DNA of 64,000 nucleotides, from assembly GCF_008520305.1 (NCBI RefSeq), contig NZ_ML703277.1:34507-98506 (forward strand). The letters run 5' to 3'. Made by a program: the position numbers and the translations under genes. Shown one piece after another: positions 9,053 to 19,126 of the stretch (the first letter of the stretch is position 1; each line of letters opens with the position of its first letter). The stretch is from Mesorhizobium sp. SARCC-RB16n. Its GTDB lineage: Bacteria; Pseudomonadota; Alphaproteobacteria; Rhizobiales; Rhizobiaceae. Below the pieces are notes generated by a model. The model was given only the letters and a program-made list of their open reading frames with translations, was not told the origin of the DNA and ran no database searches.

Positions 9053-9553
9053 TCATCCAGGCAGCGGCACGGTCAATCCGACCTTCACACGGTCCATGGC
9101 GACGAAGGTGCGGAACTTCCGCACATTGTTGCTGCCGAAGAACAGTTTTCGCGTCAGCGCCTCGTAGGCGCCCATGTCAGCCACCGTGATGACGAGGATA
9201 AAGTCGGCCTCGCCGGTGACATAATAGCATTGCTGCACCTGCGGCTCTGCCGAGAATTGTCGCTTGGCCGCATCGATCAGTTCGGTGCGTTCGCTCTCCA
9301 GCTCGACCTCGACGAAAATAGTGATGGGCTGGCCGACGGCCGCAGGGTCGATGTTTGCGACATTGCCGGCAATGACGCCGGTCTGCTCCATGCGCTTGAT
9401 GCGGCGCTGCACGGCCGGGGCCGACAGGTTCACCGCTTCGCCGATCAGGCGCTGCGGCGTCGTGTTGTCCCGCTGCAGGATGGCAAGGATGGCGAGATCG
9501 AAACTGTCGAGTGAAGGGGGCGGCTGAGGCACTGGCGTATCCTGACGAAACAA
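9053..9553 (-). CDS. Lrp/AsnC-family transcriptional regulator
   Basis: 166 residues: N-terminal winged helix-turn-helix (SFDLAILAILQRDNTTPQRL, then LSAPAVQRRIKRMEQTGVI) followed by the RAM effector domain (QQCYYVTGEADFILVITVAD). Lrp-type proteins sense amino acids. It is divergent from dpaL and the two M20 hydrolase genes across an 87-base gap, the usual layout for a local regulator of amino-acid catabolism, and precedes the monooxygenase on its own strand. Confidence 0.9.
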   Translation of the reverse strand: MFRQDTPVPQPPPSLDSFDLAILAILQRDNTTPQRLIGEAVNLSAPAVQRRIKRMEQTGVIAGNVANIDPAAVGQPITIFVEVELESERTELIDAAKRQFSAEPQVQQCYYVTGEADFILVITVADMGAYEALTRKLFFGSNNVRKFRTFVAMDRVKVGLTVPLPG

Positions 9554-9640
9554 ACTTGCATTTGGGAAGCCGAATTACAGCGCTTTTTGCGCGTATCCTG
9601 CAATATCTTCTCTCGGACGACGCCGAGGAGGAAACCGTCG

Positions 9641-10849
9641 ATGTTCCTGCCCAATCGCAATGCCTTGCATCGCCGGCCGCTGGACGCTGCCGATGCCGAA
9701 ACCCTCGGCATTGCCGGGGCGGACACGGTCGAGCGTTTCCTTGCCCGTCGTGACAATCACCGGACAACCCCGCTGCACGCGCTGCCGGCGCTGGCTGGCG
9801 AACTCGGTCTGGCTGCGGTCCATGTCAAGGATGAGGGTTTTCGCCTCGGCCTCGGCAGCTTCAAGGCGCTGGGCGGCGCCTATGCGGTCTTCCGCCTGGT
9901 CCTGGAGGAGGCCACCAAGCGGCTCGGCCGCCCCGTCGATATCGGCGATCTCGATCGGCCTGAAGTCCGGTCGGTTGCCGCGACCATGACGGTTGCTTGC
10001 GCCACCGACGGCAATCATGGCCGATCCGTCGCACAAGGCGCCGAGCTTGTCGGTGCCAAGGCGGCGATCTTTGTCCATGCCGGCGTCAGCGACGAGCGCG
10101 TCGCGGCCATCGCCCGCTATGGCGCCGAGATGTTCCGCGTCGATGGCAATTACGACGATTCGGTCAGGCAGGCCGCGCAGACCGCTGCCGAGAAAGGCTG
10201 GACGGTGGTTTCCGATACCTCATGGCGGGGCTACGAACGCATTCCGGGCCTCGTCATGCAGGGCTACACGGCGATCGTGCGCGAGGCGCTGCGCCAGCTC
10301 TCCGAACCGCCGACCCATGTCTTCGTGCAGGCCGGCGTCGGCGGCATCGCGGCGGCGATCGCCGGCCATCTCGCCATCGTGCTTGGCGAAGCCAGGCCGG
10401 TTTTCACGGTGGTGGAACCCGCCCGTGCCGCCTGCGTTTTCGGTGCCGCCAAGGCCGGGCATCCGGTCAAGATCGCGCATGACGAGGCGACGGTCATGGC
10501 GATGCTCGAATGCTACGAGGCTTCGCCGGTCGCCTGGCGGGTGCTGGCGCGTGTCGCCGACGCCTTCATGACGGTGGAGGAGGACGACGCCGTCGCCGTG
10601 ATGCGGCGGCTGGCACGCCCGGCCGGCAACGATCCGGCCATCGTCGCCGGTGAAAGCGGCGGGGTCGGCCTTGCCGGGCTGATCCGGGCTATGGCCGATC
10701 ACCGGACTGAGCTTAGCCTCGACACCACTTCGCGCGTGCTGGTCGTCAACACCGAAGGCGCGACCGATCCCCGCCGCTATGCCGAACTCGTCGGCATGAA
10801 CCCGGCGGATGTGCTTGCCGGCAAGATGCTTTCTGGAGCGACGCCATGA
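9641..10849 (+). CDS. dpaL: Diaminopropionate ammonia-lyase
   Basis: 402 residues from the ATG at 9641, preceded by GAGGAGGAAA; the open frame further upstream has no ribosome site. PLP fold type II enzyme. The PLP lysine is in GLGSFKALGGAYAVF, the phosphate-binding part in CATDGNHGRSVA, and there are later stretches VQAGVGGIAAAIAGHL and ESGGVGLAGL. DpaL converts 2,3-diaminopropionate to pyruvate and two ammonia. Its length matches the family (about 400). The stop overlaps the start of the next gene (ATGA). Context suggests degradation of diaminopropionate or its N-substituted forms. Confidence 0.88.
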   Translation: MFLPNRNALHRRPLDAADAETLGIAGADTVERFLARRDNHRTTPLHALPALAGELGLAAVHVKDEGFRLGLGSFKALGGAYAVFRLVLEEATKRLGRPVDIGDLDRPEVRSVAATMTVACATDGNHGRSVAQGAELVGAKAAIFVHAGVSDERVAAIARYGAEMFRVDGNYDDSVRQAAQTAAEKGWTVVSDTSWRGYERIPGLVMQGYTAIVREALRQLSEPPTHVFVQAGVGGIAAAIAGHLAIVLGEARPVFTVVEPARAACVFGAAKAGHPVKIAHDEATVMAMLECYEASPVAWRVLARVADAFMTVEEDDAVAVMRRLARPAGNDPAIVAGESGGVGLAGLIRAMADHRTELSLDTTSRVLVVNTEGATDPRRYAELVGMNPADVLAGKMLSGATP

Positions 10850-12093
10850 CCTCGATCGACGCGCAAAGGCTGCTTGGCCGCATCCGTGAGCTCGGCGGCA
10901 TCGGTCGTGATGGCGAGGGCAGGCTGGTGCGGCTGGCAGCCTCCGATGCTGACAGGCTGGGTCGCGACCGCTTGGTCGGCTGGCTGCGCGAGGCCGGTCT
11001 CGAAATCGCCGTCGATCGCATGGGCAACATCTTCGGCATCTGGCAGGTGCCGGAGAATGCTGGCCATGCGCCGATCCTCATCGGCTCGCATATCGACACC
11101 GTCATCGACGCCGGCATTTATGACGGCTGCTATGGCGTGCTCGCCGGGCTGGAGGTGATCGAAACGCTGAAGGCGTCGGGTCTTGTTCCGTCGCGCCCGC
11201 TCGCGGTCGCCGCCTTCACCAATGAGGAAGGGGTGCGCTATTCCCCCGATATGATGGGTTCACTGGTCCATGCGGGCGGCGTCGGTATCGACGAGGCGCT
11301 GGCGGCCGTCGGCACCGACGGCAGCGTGCTGGGAGAGGAACTGGCCCGCATCGGTTATGCCGGCGACGAGGAGCCGGGCTTCCTCAAGCCGCATGTCTAT
11401 CTCGAACTGCATATCGAGCAAGGCCCGGTCCTGGAACGCGAAGGCGTGCCGATCGGTGCTGTGGAGAACCTGCAAGGCATCTCCTGGCAGCGCATCACCA
11501 TAGACGGCGTCGCCAACCATGCCGGCACCACGCCGATGTCGATGCGCAATGACGCCGGCTATGCGGCTGCGCGTGTCGTCACGTTCCTGCACGACCGTGC
11601 CAAAGCTTCGAACACGCCGACCGTTGCAACCGTCGGCACGATGCGCTTCGAGCCAAACGCCATCAATGTCATTCCCTCGCGCGCTGTCTTCACCGTCGAC
11701 CTGCGCGACCCTTTCGAGGATCGCCTGCAAGCGGAGGAAGCGGCACTCGCCGCATTTCTTGAAGAATGCGCGGCCGCCGATGGCGTCGTGATCTCGGTCG
11801 AGCGGCTGGCCCGCTTCGAGCCGGTGATCTTCGACAGCCGCATCGTCGAACTGATCGAGGCTGCCGCGAAGCAACGCGGACTTGCGTCGAAGCGCATGAC
11901 CTCAGGCGCCGGCCACGATGCGCAGATGATGGCGCGCCTTGCGCCCGCGGCGATGATTTTCGTGCCGAGCGCCGGCGGCATCAGCCACAATCCGCGCGAA
12001 CATACCGCGGATGCCGAGCTTGTCGCCGGCGCCAACATCCTGCTTGATGTCGTCGGCCGCCTTGTGGATCAGGAGATATCAGGCAATGGCTGA
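10846..12093 (+). CDS. M20 amidase, hydantoinase/carbamoylase (allantoate amidohydrolase) type
   Basis: 415 residues. Metal-ligand motifs are visible: GSHIDTVIDAGIYDG, FTNEEGVRYSPDMMGS, ELHIEQGPVLE and the late TSGAGHDAQMMA. The central lid or dimer domain contains NHAGTTPMSMRNDA. The family removes carbamoyl or acyl groups from amino acids or allantoate using two metal ions. Four-base overlap with dpaL and eight-base overlap with the next gene mean translational coupling. It could release a free diamino acid for DpaL. Confidence 0.88.
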   Translation: MTSIDAQRLLGRIRELGGIGRDGEGRLVRLAASDADRLGRDRLVGWLREAGLEIAVDRMGNIFGIWQVPENAGHAPILIGSHIDTVIDAGIYDGCYGVLAGLEVIETLKASGLVPSRPLAVAAFTNEEGVRYSPDMMGSLVHAGGVGIDEALAAVGTDGSVLGEELARIGYAGDEEPGFLKPHVYLELHIEQGPVLEREGVPIGAVENLQGISWQRITIDGVANHAGTTPMSMRNDAGYAAARVVTFLHDRAKASNTPTVATVGTMRFEPNAINVIPSRAVFTVDLRDPFEDRLQAEEAALAAFLEECAAADGVVISVERLARFEPVIFDSRIVELIEAAAKQRGLASKRMTSGAGHDAQMMARLAPAAMIFVPSAGGISHNPREHTADAELVAGANILLDVVGRLVDQEISGNG

Positions 12094-13246
12094 AATCGAC
12101 CGCGACGCGCTGAAGCTGGAGATGACCGGATGGCGGCGCGATCTGCACGCGCACCCCGAATTCGGCTTCGAGGAGAAGCGCACGGCGGCCTTCGTCGCGG
12201 CCAAGTTGCGCGAATTCGGCCTGGACGATGTCGCCGAGGGTGTCGGCGGCACCGGCGTCGTCGGCACTTTGAAGCGCGGCAGCGGCAACCGCGCCATCGC
12301 GCTGCGGGCCGACATGGATGCGCTGCGCATATCGGAGCAATCGACCCTGCCATACCGCTCCGGCAATCCCGGTCTCATGCATGCCTGCGGCCATGACGGC
12401 CACACGGCGATGCTGCTGGGTGCGGCCAAGCTTCTGGCCGGGGAGGGCGGTTTCGACGGCACCGTGCGCTTCATCTTCCAGCCGGCGGAGGAATGGGGAA
12501 AAGGCGCGTTGGCGATGCTCGACGATGGCCTGATGCAGCGCTTTCCCTTCGACGAGATCTTCGGCCTGCACAACGTGCCGGGCCTGCCCATCGGGCATTT
12601 CGAAACCCGCGCCGGTCCGGTCATGTCGGCCGAGGATATCTTCGAGATCGTGCTCAGCGGGCTGCGCGGCCACGCGGCGCGGCCGCATTCGGGTCAGGAA
12701 ACGTTGGTCGCCGCCTGTGCGCTGGTCACCAACCTGCAAACCATCGTCTCGCGCCGGCTGAGCCCGGCGGACATTTCCGTGGTTTCGGTGACCGAATTGA
12801 TCACCGACGGCACCCGCAACGCACTGCCGGGCCTTGCCCGCATCCTCGGCGACGCGCGCAGCTTCCGCCCCGAGGTCAGCGCCGAGATCGAACGCCAGAT
12901 GCGCATCATCGCCGAAGGCATCGCTGCCGCCTACAATGTCACCGCCGAGGTCAACTACACCAGGGAGTTCGTGCCGTTGCGCAACGATGCCGAACTGGTC
13001 GATGCGGCTTTCGCCGCCGCCAGGACCGTTTTCGAGCCCGGCAATATCGCGGTCGCCCGCGAGCCGAGGACGGCGTCGGAGGATTTCGCCCGCTTTCTCG
13101 ACCACGTGCCGGGCTGCTTCGTCTTCCTCGGCAACGGCGAGGTCTCGGCACCGCTTCACAATTCCGGCTACGACTTCAACGATGATGGGCTGCTGTTCGG
13201 CGTCGATTTCCATGTCGCCATCGCCAGGCAGCGGCTTGGGACTTGA
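12086..13246 (+). CDS. M20 metal-dependent amidohydrolase (N-acyl amino acid/hippurate hydrolase type)
   Basis: 386 residues from the ATG at 12086, which overlaps the preceding stop; the frame is open further upstream but only inside the preceding gene. Features of the M20D group: DLHAHPEFGFEE, LRADMDALRISE, HACGHDGHTAMLLGAAKLL, FIFQPAEEWGKGA and HNVPGLPIG, ending with SEDFARFL. These enzymes deacylate N-acyl amino acids. It is the third gene of the dpaL operon and supports a role in breaking down an N-acylated or carbamoylated amino acid. Confidence 0.88.
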   Translation: MAEIDRDALKLEMTGWRRDLHAHPEFGFEEKRTAAFVAAKLREFGLDDVAEGVGGTGVVGTLKRGSGNRAIALRADMDALRISEQSTLPYRSGNPGLMHACGHDGHTAMLLGAAKLLAGEGGFDGTVRFIFQPAEEWGKGALAMLDDGLMQRFPFDEIFGLHNVPGLPIGHFETRAGPVMSAEDIFEIVLSGLRGHAARPHSGQETLVAACALVTNLQTIVSRRLSPADISVVSVTELITDGTRNALPGLARILGDARSFRPEVSAEIERQMRIIAEGIAAAYNVTAEVNYTREFVPLRNDAELVDAAFAAARTVFEPGNIAVAREPRTASEDFARFLDHVPGCFVFLGNGEVSAPLHNSGYDFNDDGLLFGVDFHVAIARQRLGT

Positions 13247-13526
13247 AACCCCGGGGCTTTTCGCGGCATTTTACCGGGGGAAAAAGCCCGGAAAGGGTCG
13301 AAATCCTTGATCTCGCATGACGCTGCGGCAAGACTCAGCTAGCCTCCGTCATGCGGCGGACCTGATATCCGCCTGGCCGGCGCTATCAGATTACCTCCCA
13401 AGCGGCGCCGGCCTTCTTCCTCGCGCTAAATTAGCTTTCGTTAAATTTAGAATGCTCGCGCTTGGCGGAAGTTAGGGTTTTGCCGTCATGACTGCGGCAG
13501 GCTTTTGGTGTGCTGCGGGTTCATAG

Positions 13527-13724
13527 ATGCGCGGGCGGAGCTGGATAAAGGCGTTGCGTCAGGACGAAGCGCGGCGGGTGCGCGTGCGTATCGCGGAACT
13601 CGAACGAAACTTGACCGCTGCCTCGGCCGAAACACGACAGCTGCGCCAGGACGCAGGCCATGAACTGCGCAATGCCAAGTTTCGCCTCGAGCGCCTCGAG
13701 GAATGCATCGCGGCGACGCGTTGA
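13527..13724 (+). CDS. Possible small charged coiled-coil protein
   Basis: 65 codons. The product is arginine- and glutamate-rich with heptad-like spacing (RVRVRIAELERNL, then KFRLERLEECIAATR). No convincing ribosome site precedes the ATG at 13527 and no family is recognised, so it could be a chance ORF in GC-rich DNA. The 280 bases before it (13247-13526) hold an imperfect GC-rich hairpin just after the M20 gene and a short AT-rich stretch near 13430-13450, but nothing else recognised. Confidence 0.35.
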   Translation: MRGRSWIKALRQDEARRVRVRIAELERNLTAASAETRQLRQDAGHELRNAKFRLERLEECIAATR

Positions 13725-13890
13725 AGACGCAATCGTCTTGCGCAGGACACCAGCGCGAGGATCGTTCCCAGCTTTTTTCTCGCCACCTCTTCCAATCTCG
13801 GAACGAAGCGCGCCGGTTTGATTGCTGCGATTGCGCCGAGGGAACAAAACGCCCAGCCTCAGGTTGACCCAGCGAAGGAGGACCGTCGAC

Positions 13891-14064
13891 ATGATCCGTT
13901 TGCTTCTGGTTGGTACGCTGGCCCTTGTCACTTACCGTCTCGCCCGCAAGATGATCGACGAGGTACCCGACACTGTCGATCCGCTCTTGCTGCCGGCGCC
14001 CGCGAACGACCGCGAGGCGCTGCGCCGGCAGTCGGCGGCGATGGGCGTTGACCCGAAACGCTGA
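13891..14064 (+). CDS. Small membrane-anchored protein of unknown function
   Basis: 57 residues from the ATG at 13891, chosen because a near-perfect AAGGAGG lies ten bases upstream. Residues 1-17 are hydrophobic (MIRLLLVGTLALVTYRLA), then a polar tail (KMIDEVPDTVD ... LRRQSAAMGVDPKR), so an N-terminally anchored peptide is likely. GGAAC-N16-GGTT at 13841-13865 is one base from the EcfG stress-promoter consensus, a weak hint of stress control. Not recognised as a named family. Confidence 0.6.
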   Translation: MIRLLLVGTLALVTYRLARKMIDEVPDTVDPLLLPAPANDREALRRQSAAMGVDPKR

Positions 14065-14135
14065 CCTTCCTGTTCCACCGAATGGCGGAGCTGCTTCTCT
14101 GTTGCGAACAAAGCGGAAACGATGCTTGATGGGCG

Positions 14136-16229
14136 ATGAACCTTGCCGCCCATGATTCGACCTTTTTGGACTCGACCGTCCAGCCGGCCTATCTCGCCCG
14201 GCTGAACGACGCGCAGCGTCAGGCCGTCGAACATGGCGACGGCAAGATTGCAGGCCCGCTGCTGGTCATTGCCGGCGCCGGCTCCGGCAAGACCAACACG
14301 CTGGCGCACCGCGTCGCCCATCTGATTGTCAAGGGAGCCGACCCGCGCCGCATCCTGCTGATGACGTTTTCGCGGCGCGCCGCATCCGAAATGGCAAGGC
14401 GTGTCGAGCGCATCGCCGGTGAAGTGCTCGGCCGCGACGCCACGGTGATCACGGATGCGCTGACCTGGGCCGGCACTTTTCACGGCATCGGCGCGCGGCT
14501 GTTGCGCGATTATGCGCTGGAGATCGGCCTCGATCCGGCCTTCACCATCCATGATCGCGAGGATTCCGCCGATTTGATGAATCTCGTGCGGCATGAACTC
14601 GGTTTCTCCAGGACGGAAGCGCGCTTTCCGACCAAAGGCACCTGCCTTGCCATCTATTCGCGCGCCGTCAACGCGCAGGCGCCGCTTGGTGAGGTCCTGG
14701 GATCTGCTTTTCCCTGGTGCGCCGGCTGGGCCGAGCAGCTCAAGCAACTGTTTGCCGGTTACGTCGAGGCCAAGCAGGCGCAGAACGTGCTCGATTACGA
14801 CGATCTGCTGCTCTATTGGGCGCAGATGACGGCCGAGCCTGAAATCGCCACGCATCTGGGCGGACGTTTCGACCATGTGCTGGTCGACGAATACCAGGAC
14901 ACCAACCGGCTGCAGGCGTCGATCCTGCTTGCACTGAAACCCGACGGCGCTGGGCTGACGGTGGTCGGTGACGACGCGCAGTCGATCTATTCGTTCCGGG
15001 CCGCCGAGGTGCGCAACATCCTCGACTTCCCCGGGCAGTTCGCGCAAACCGCCGATGTGGTGATGCTGGAGCGCAATTATCGCTCGACCGAGACCATTCT
15101 GGCGGCTGCCAATGCGGTCATCGGCGAAGCCTCGGAGCGCTTCACCAAGAACCTGTGGTCGGAACGCAAGTCCGCCGACAAGCCAAGGCTCGTGACCGTG
15201 CGCGACGAGGTCGAGCAAGCGAACTTCGTTTGCGACACCATCCTGGCGGAGCGCGAGGCCGGCACCGCGCTGAAGTCCCAGGCGGTGCTGTTTCGTGCTT
15301 CGCACCACAGCGGGCCGCTGGAGATCGAACTGACGCGGCGCAACATTCCTTTCGTCAAGTTCGGTGGCCTGAAATTCCTCGATGCGGCCCACGTCAAGGA
15401 TGTGCTGGCGGTACTGCGTTTTGCCGAAAACCCACGCGACCGTGTCGCCGGTTTTCGCGTGCTGCAGCTCTTGCCGGGCATCGGCCCTTCCGCCGCCGCG
15501 CAGATCGTCGAAGCCATGACGTCGGCGCTGGACGAGGCGATGGGCCTGGCCGGCTGGCGTCCGCCGCAGCGCGCCGCGGACGACTGGCCGGGTTTTGTGT
15601 CGCTCTATTCCGGCTTGCGGGCCGGCGCCAAATGGCCGGCCGATCTCGAACAGATCAGGCTCTGGTACGAACCGCATCTGGAGCGCATCCACGAAGATGC
15701 GATCACGCGCCGGGCTGATCTGCTGCAACTCGAGCAGATCGGGTCGGGCTATGCCTCGCGCGAACGCTTCCTGACCGAGCTGACGCTCGATCCGCCGGAC
15801 GCGACCAGCGACCAGGCCGGGCCGCCGCATCGCGACGAGGACTATCTGATCCTGTCCACCATCCATTCGGCCAAGGGCCAGGAGTGGAAGAACGTCTTCG
15901 TGCTCAACACGGTCGACGGCTGCATTCCCGCCGATCTCGGCGTCGGCACCAAGGAGGACATCGAGGAGGAGCGCCGGCTGCTCTACGTGGCGATGACACG
16001 GGCCAAGGACAGCCTCAACCTGGTCATGCCGCAGCGCTTCTTTCCGCACGGCCAGGCGGCGCGCGGTGACCGTCATCTCTATGCCTCGCGCACGCGTTTC
16101 ATTCCGGCCTCCATCCTTGCCGCGTTCCAGCAGCTTTCGTGGCCGCCCGCGCAAGCGGCGCAAGGCAGGGCACCCCGGCCGGAGGTGCGCGTCGACATCG
16201 GCGCGCGCATGCGCGGCATGTGGAAATAG
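14136..16229 (+). CDS. UvrD/PcrA/Rep-type ATP-dependent DNA helicase
   Basis: 697 residues, superfamily 1 helicase. Motif Q region [15 protein letters not shown], Walker [18 protein letters not shown], motif [13 protein letters not shown], motif [17 protein letters not shown], motif IV ERNYRST, motif [17 protein letters not shown] and motif [12 protein letters not shown] are all present in order. It is slightly shorter than the usual UvrD (about 720) and has no C-terminal PcrA-type tail. Role: unwinding DNA in repair or recombination. It starts 71 bases after the small membrane protein gene and precedes dapB by eight bases. Confidence 0.93.
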   Translation: MNLAAHDSTFLDSTVQPAYLARLNDAQRQAVEHGDGKIAGPLLVIAGAGSGKTNTLAHRVAHLIVKGADPRRILLMTFSRRAASEMARRVERIAGEVLGRDATVITDALTWAGTFHGIGARLLRDYALEIGLDPAFTIHDREDSADLMNLVRHELGFSRTEARFPTKGTCLAIYSRAVNAQAPLGEVLGSAFPWCAGWAEQLKQLFAGYVEAKQAQNVLDYDDLLLYWAQMTAEPEIATHLGGRFDHVLVDEYQDTNRLQASILLALKPDGAGLTVVGDDAQSIYSFRAAEVRNILDFPGQFAQTADVVMLERNYRSTETILAAANAVIGEASERFTKNLWSERKSADKPRLVTVRDEVEQANFVCDTILAEREAGTALKSQAVLFRASHHSGPLEIELTRRNIPFVKFGGLKFLDAAHVKDVLAVLRFAENPRDRVAGFRVLQLLPGIGPSAAAQIVEAMTSALDEAMGLAGWRPPQRAADDWPGFVSLYSGLRAGAKWPADLEQIRLWYEPHLERIHEDAITRRADLLQLEQIGSGYASRERFLTELTLDPPDATSDQAGPPHRDEDYLILSTIHSAKGQEWKNVFVLNTVDGCIPADLGVGTKEDIEEERRLLYVAMTRAKDSLNLVMPQRFFPHGQAARGDRHLYASRTRFIPASILAAFQQLSWPPAQAAQGRAPRPEVRVDIGARMRGMWK

Positions 16230-16237
16230 CAGAGCCG

Positions 16238-17020
16238 GTGTCGCAGCCGCCGATCAGGATCGCCATCGCTGGCGCGCTCGGCCGCATGGGACGCCAGATG
16301 GCGCAGGCCGTGCAGGCCGATGCGCGCCTGGTGCTTGCCGGCTGCTTTCACCGGCCAGGCAGTGCTGGTGATGGGCTGATGAGCCGCGACGAGGCGCTTG
16401 CCACAGCCGACGTCGTCATCGACTTCACCACGCCGGCGGCTTCCGCCGATCTCGCCAGCTTCTGTGCGGAGCGCGGCGGGCCAGCACTGGTGATTGGCTC
16501 GACAGGTTTCGATACCGCCGAACTGGCGACCATCGCCGCCGCCGCGAAAACCGTCGCTATCGTGCGGTCCGGCAGCTTCTCGCTCGGGCTCAACATGCTG
16601 GTCGGATTGGTCGGGCAGGCGGCGCGGGCACTCGGCCCGCAGGACTGGGATGCCGAGATTTTCGAGGCGCATCATCGCCACAAGGTCGATGCGCCATCGG
16701 GCACGGCGCTGATGCTGGGCCAAGCCGTCGCCGGCGGACGCGGCGTCGAACTGGACACGGTTGCCAGGCGCGTCCGCGATGGCCACGCCGGCGCGCGACC
16801 GGCTGGCGAGATCGGCTTTGCGGTGGCGCGGGGCGGCAGCATCGTCGGTGAGCACAGCGTCAGCTTCTGCGCCGAGGGCGAGACCGTCACCCTGTCGCAT
16901 GCGGCCTGCGACCGTATCATGTTTGCGCGTGGCGCCATCGCCGCAGCACTCTGGGTGGCGGGCCGTGCTCCCGGCGAATATGACATGCGCGACGTGCTGG
17001 GGCAGGGCGCTCGGGCGTGA
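16238..17020 (+). CDS. dapB: 4-hydroxy-tetrahydrodipicolinate reductase
   Basis: 260 residues from the GTG at 16238, just after the helicase stop. N-terminal NAD(P)H motif [15 protein letters not shown], the DFTTP loop ([14 protein letters not shown]), the GSTGF stretch, and the catalytic [15 protein letters not shown] with both His and the Lys. DapB makes tetrahydrodipicolinate for lysine and cell-wall synthesis. Its position behind a helicase is not the usual dap location, so it may be a second copy; the main copy could lie elsewhere. All catalytic residues seen are intact. Confidence 0.93.
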   Translation: MSQPPIRIAIAGALGRMGRQMAQAVQADARLVLAGCFHRPGSAGDGLMSRDEALATADVVIDFTTPAASADLASFCAERGGPALVIGSTGFDTAELATIAAAAKTVAIVRSGSFSLGLNMLVGLVGQAARALGPQDWDAEIFEAHHRHKVDAPSGTALMLGQAVAGGRGVELDTVARRVRDGHAGARPAGEIGFAVARGGSIVGEHSVSFCAEGETVTLSHAACDRIMFARGAIAAALWVAGRAPGEYDMRDVLGQGARA

Positions 17021-17181
17021 CGCTGCGAACCAATTTTTTTGTCTCGCCGCTGAAAGCCAGCTGAAAGCTTGGGCATGTCATGACAGTTTTGCGGTGTCAC
17101 CGCATGTCCGGCCCGCGACGGTCGGCGAGGGAGGAATGCGGCGCGGCTTCACAGCGCGTCGCCCAAATGGAGGAAGTTTTT

Positions 17182-18198
17182 GTGACCGGTTTCATCTCGA
17201 AGTGTGCCTTGCGCACGGCTGCCTTGACGCTTGCCATCACCGCCACGGGCGCCACAGTGGCATCGGCGGCCGACGAAAAGATTTCCATCATGGTGGGTGG
17301 CTACGAAAAGCAGATCTATCTGCCTGCCAAGCTCACCGAAGCCCTGGGCTACTTCAAGGACGAGGGCCTCGACGTCGAGTTGCTGAACGAACCGGCCGGC
17401 GTCGATGCCGAAAACGAGATGCTGGCCGGCGCCGTGCAAGGCGTTGTCGGCTTCTACGACCATTGCATCGACCTGCAGGCCAAAGGCAAATTCGTCGAGT
17501 CCATTGTCCAGTTCAGCCAGGCGCCCGGCGAGGTCGAACTGGTTTCGACGAAGCATCCCGAGATCAAGTCGCCGGCCGATTTCAAGGGCATGAACCTCGG
17601 TGTCACCGGCCTCGGCTCCTCGACAAACTTCCTGACGGAATACCTTGCCGTGAAGAACGGCCTGAAGCTGGGTGAATTCACCTCAATCCCCGTCGGCGCC
17701 GGGGATACGTTCATCGCTGCGATGCAGCAGGACAAGATCCAGGCGGGCATGACGACCGAACCGACCATCACCCGACTACTCAAGACGGGTGAAGCCAAAG
17801 TCCTTATAGACATGCGTACGTTGGAAGGCACCAAGGCCGCGCTCGGCGGCACATACCCGGCCGCCTCTCTCTACATGCAGACGGACTGGGTCGAGGCCCA
17901 CAAGGATGTGGTGCAGAAGCTGGCCAATGCTTTCGTCAAGACGCAGAAGTTCATCAATAGCCATAGCGGCGCTGAAATCGCCGACAAGATGCCGAAGGAC
18001 TACTATGTCGGCGACAAGGAAGGTTATGTGAAGGCCCTCGATGCCGGCAAGGCGATGTTCACCGCCGACGGCATAATGCCCGAGGGCGGCCCCGAGACGG
18101 TGCTGACTGTGCTGTCGGCCTTCAAGAAGGAACTGCAAGGCAAGCAGATCGACCTGTCGAAGACCTATACGACGGAATTCGTCAAGAACGCGAAGTGA
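17182..18198 (+). CDS. ABC transporter substrate-binding protein, SsuA/THI5-like (NMT1)
   Basis: 338 residues from the GTG at 17182, with AGGAAG six bases upstream; ATG 17167 is an alternative. Signal peptide CALRTAALTLAITATGATVA ending near ASAADEK. Mature protein begins ISIMVGGYEKQIYLPAKL and has the periplasmic fold typical of sulfonate, taurine or pyrimidine-precursor binders. A permease and ATPase follow in the same direction, so this is the ligand-binding part of a type I importer. The ligand cannot be decided from sequence. Confidence 0.88.
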   Translation: MTGFISKCALRTAALTLAITATGATVASAADEKISIMVGGYEKQIYLPAKLTEALGYFKDEGLDVELLNEPAGVDAENEMLAGAVQGVVGFYDHCIDLQAKGKFVESIVQFSQAPGEVELVSTKHPEIKSPADFKGMNLGVTGLGSSTNFLTEYLAVKNGLKLGEFTSIPVGAGDTFIAAMQQDKIQAGMTTEPTITRLLKTGEAKVLIDMRTLEGTKAALGGTYPAASLYMQTDWVEAHKDVVQKLANAFVKTQKFINSHSGAEIADKMPKDYYVGDKEGYVKALDAGKAMFTADGIMPEGGPETVLTVLSAFKKELQGKQIDLSKTYTTEFVKNAK

Positions 18199-18305
18199 CC
18201 CGTCTGCCGGCGCGATGCACCGCATCGTGCCGGCAGTCGTCTGGTTTTTCACGCCCGGCGGCCCTGGCCGACGGCAGTCTTCGTTCGAACCCGGAGTAGC
18301 CCAGC

Positions 18306-19115
18306 ATGGCACAAGAAAAAAGCGCACCGGCAATTGAGCTGATCAATGTCAGCCGCCGCTTCCTGTCACCCACCGGCAAGTCGCTGACCGCGATCCGTGA
18401 TTTCACCATGACCGTCGAGCGGGGCGAATTCGTCGCCGTTGTCGGCCCGACCGGCTGCGGAAAGTCCACCACACTCAACCTCGTCACCGGATTGGCGAGC
18501 CCAAGCGCGGGCGAGGTCAGGGTCATGGGCGCACCCGTCAAGGGCATCGATTCCCGCATCGGCTTCGTCTTTCAAAGCGACGCGCTGTTTCCATGGCGCA
18601 CGGTGATCGAGAACGTCATGGCCGGGCCGCTCTTCCGTGGCAAGGCCAAGGCAGAAGCGACGGCGGCGGCGCGCGACTGGCTTGCGCGCGTCGGCCTGGC
18701 GCGGTTCGAACATCACTATCCGCACCAGCTCTCCGGCGGCATGCGCAAGCGCGTGGCACTGGCGCAGACCTTCATCAATGGTCCCGAGATCCTGCTGATG
18801 GACGAGCCTTTTTCCGCGCTCGACGTGCAGACGCGTGTTCTCATGCACGAGGAACTGCTGCGTCTGTGGTCCGAAGCCAGGGCCTCGGTCGTTTTCGTCA
18901 CCCATGACCTGGAGGAAGCAATAGCGCTGGCCGACAAAGTCTATGTGCTGACCGCCGGGCCGGCGACGGTGAAGTCGGTCTACACCATCGACCTGCCGCG
19001 CCCGCGCGTCGTCGCCGACATCCGCTACGAGCAAAGCTTCATCGACTATTCGCGCACTATCTGGGCCGATCTCAAGGAAGAGGTCGAGACCAGCTATGCA
19101 CGCGCTGCCGCGTGA
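18306..19115 (+). CDS. ABC transporter ATP-binding protein, SsuB/TauB-like
   Basis: 269 residues. Walker A VVGPTGCGKSTTL, Q-loop VFQSDALFPWRT, signature LSGGMRKRVALAQ, Walker B ILLMDEPFSALD, H-loop VFVTHDLEEA. The Gln-loop followed by LFPWRT is typical of the nitrate/sulfonate/taurine group. It follows the binding protein by 107 bases and precedes the permease, completing one importer. Confidence 0.92.
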   Translation: MAQEKSAPAIELINVSRRFLSPTGKSLTAIRDFTMTVERGEFVAVVGPTGCGKSTTLNLVTGLASPSAGEVRVMGAPVKGIDSRIGFVFQSDALFPWRTVIENVMAGPLFRGKAKAEATAAARDWLARVGLARFEHHYPHQLSGGMRKRVALAQTFINGPEILLMDEPFSALDVQTRVLMHEELLRLWSEARASVVFVTHDLEEAIALADKVYVLTAGPATVKSVYTIDLPRPRVVADIRYEQSFIDYSRTIWADLKEEVETSYARAAA

Positions 19116-19126
19116 GGGAGGATATA

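Noticed and set aside
13317-13475. Possible 53-codon ORF
   Set aside because: No ribosome site, no protein-like features, in an AT-rich promoter-like stretch.
13841-13865. EcfG promoter before the 57-residue membrane protein
   Set aside because: GGAAC-N16-GGTT differs in the -10 element and would leave a very short leader; kept only as a remark.
13932-16163. 743-codon minus-strand frame
   Set aside because: Shadow of the helicase gene, no family motifs or ribosome site.
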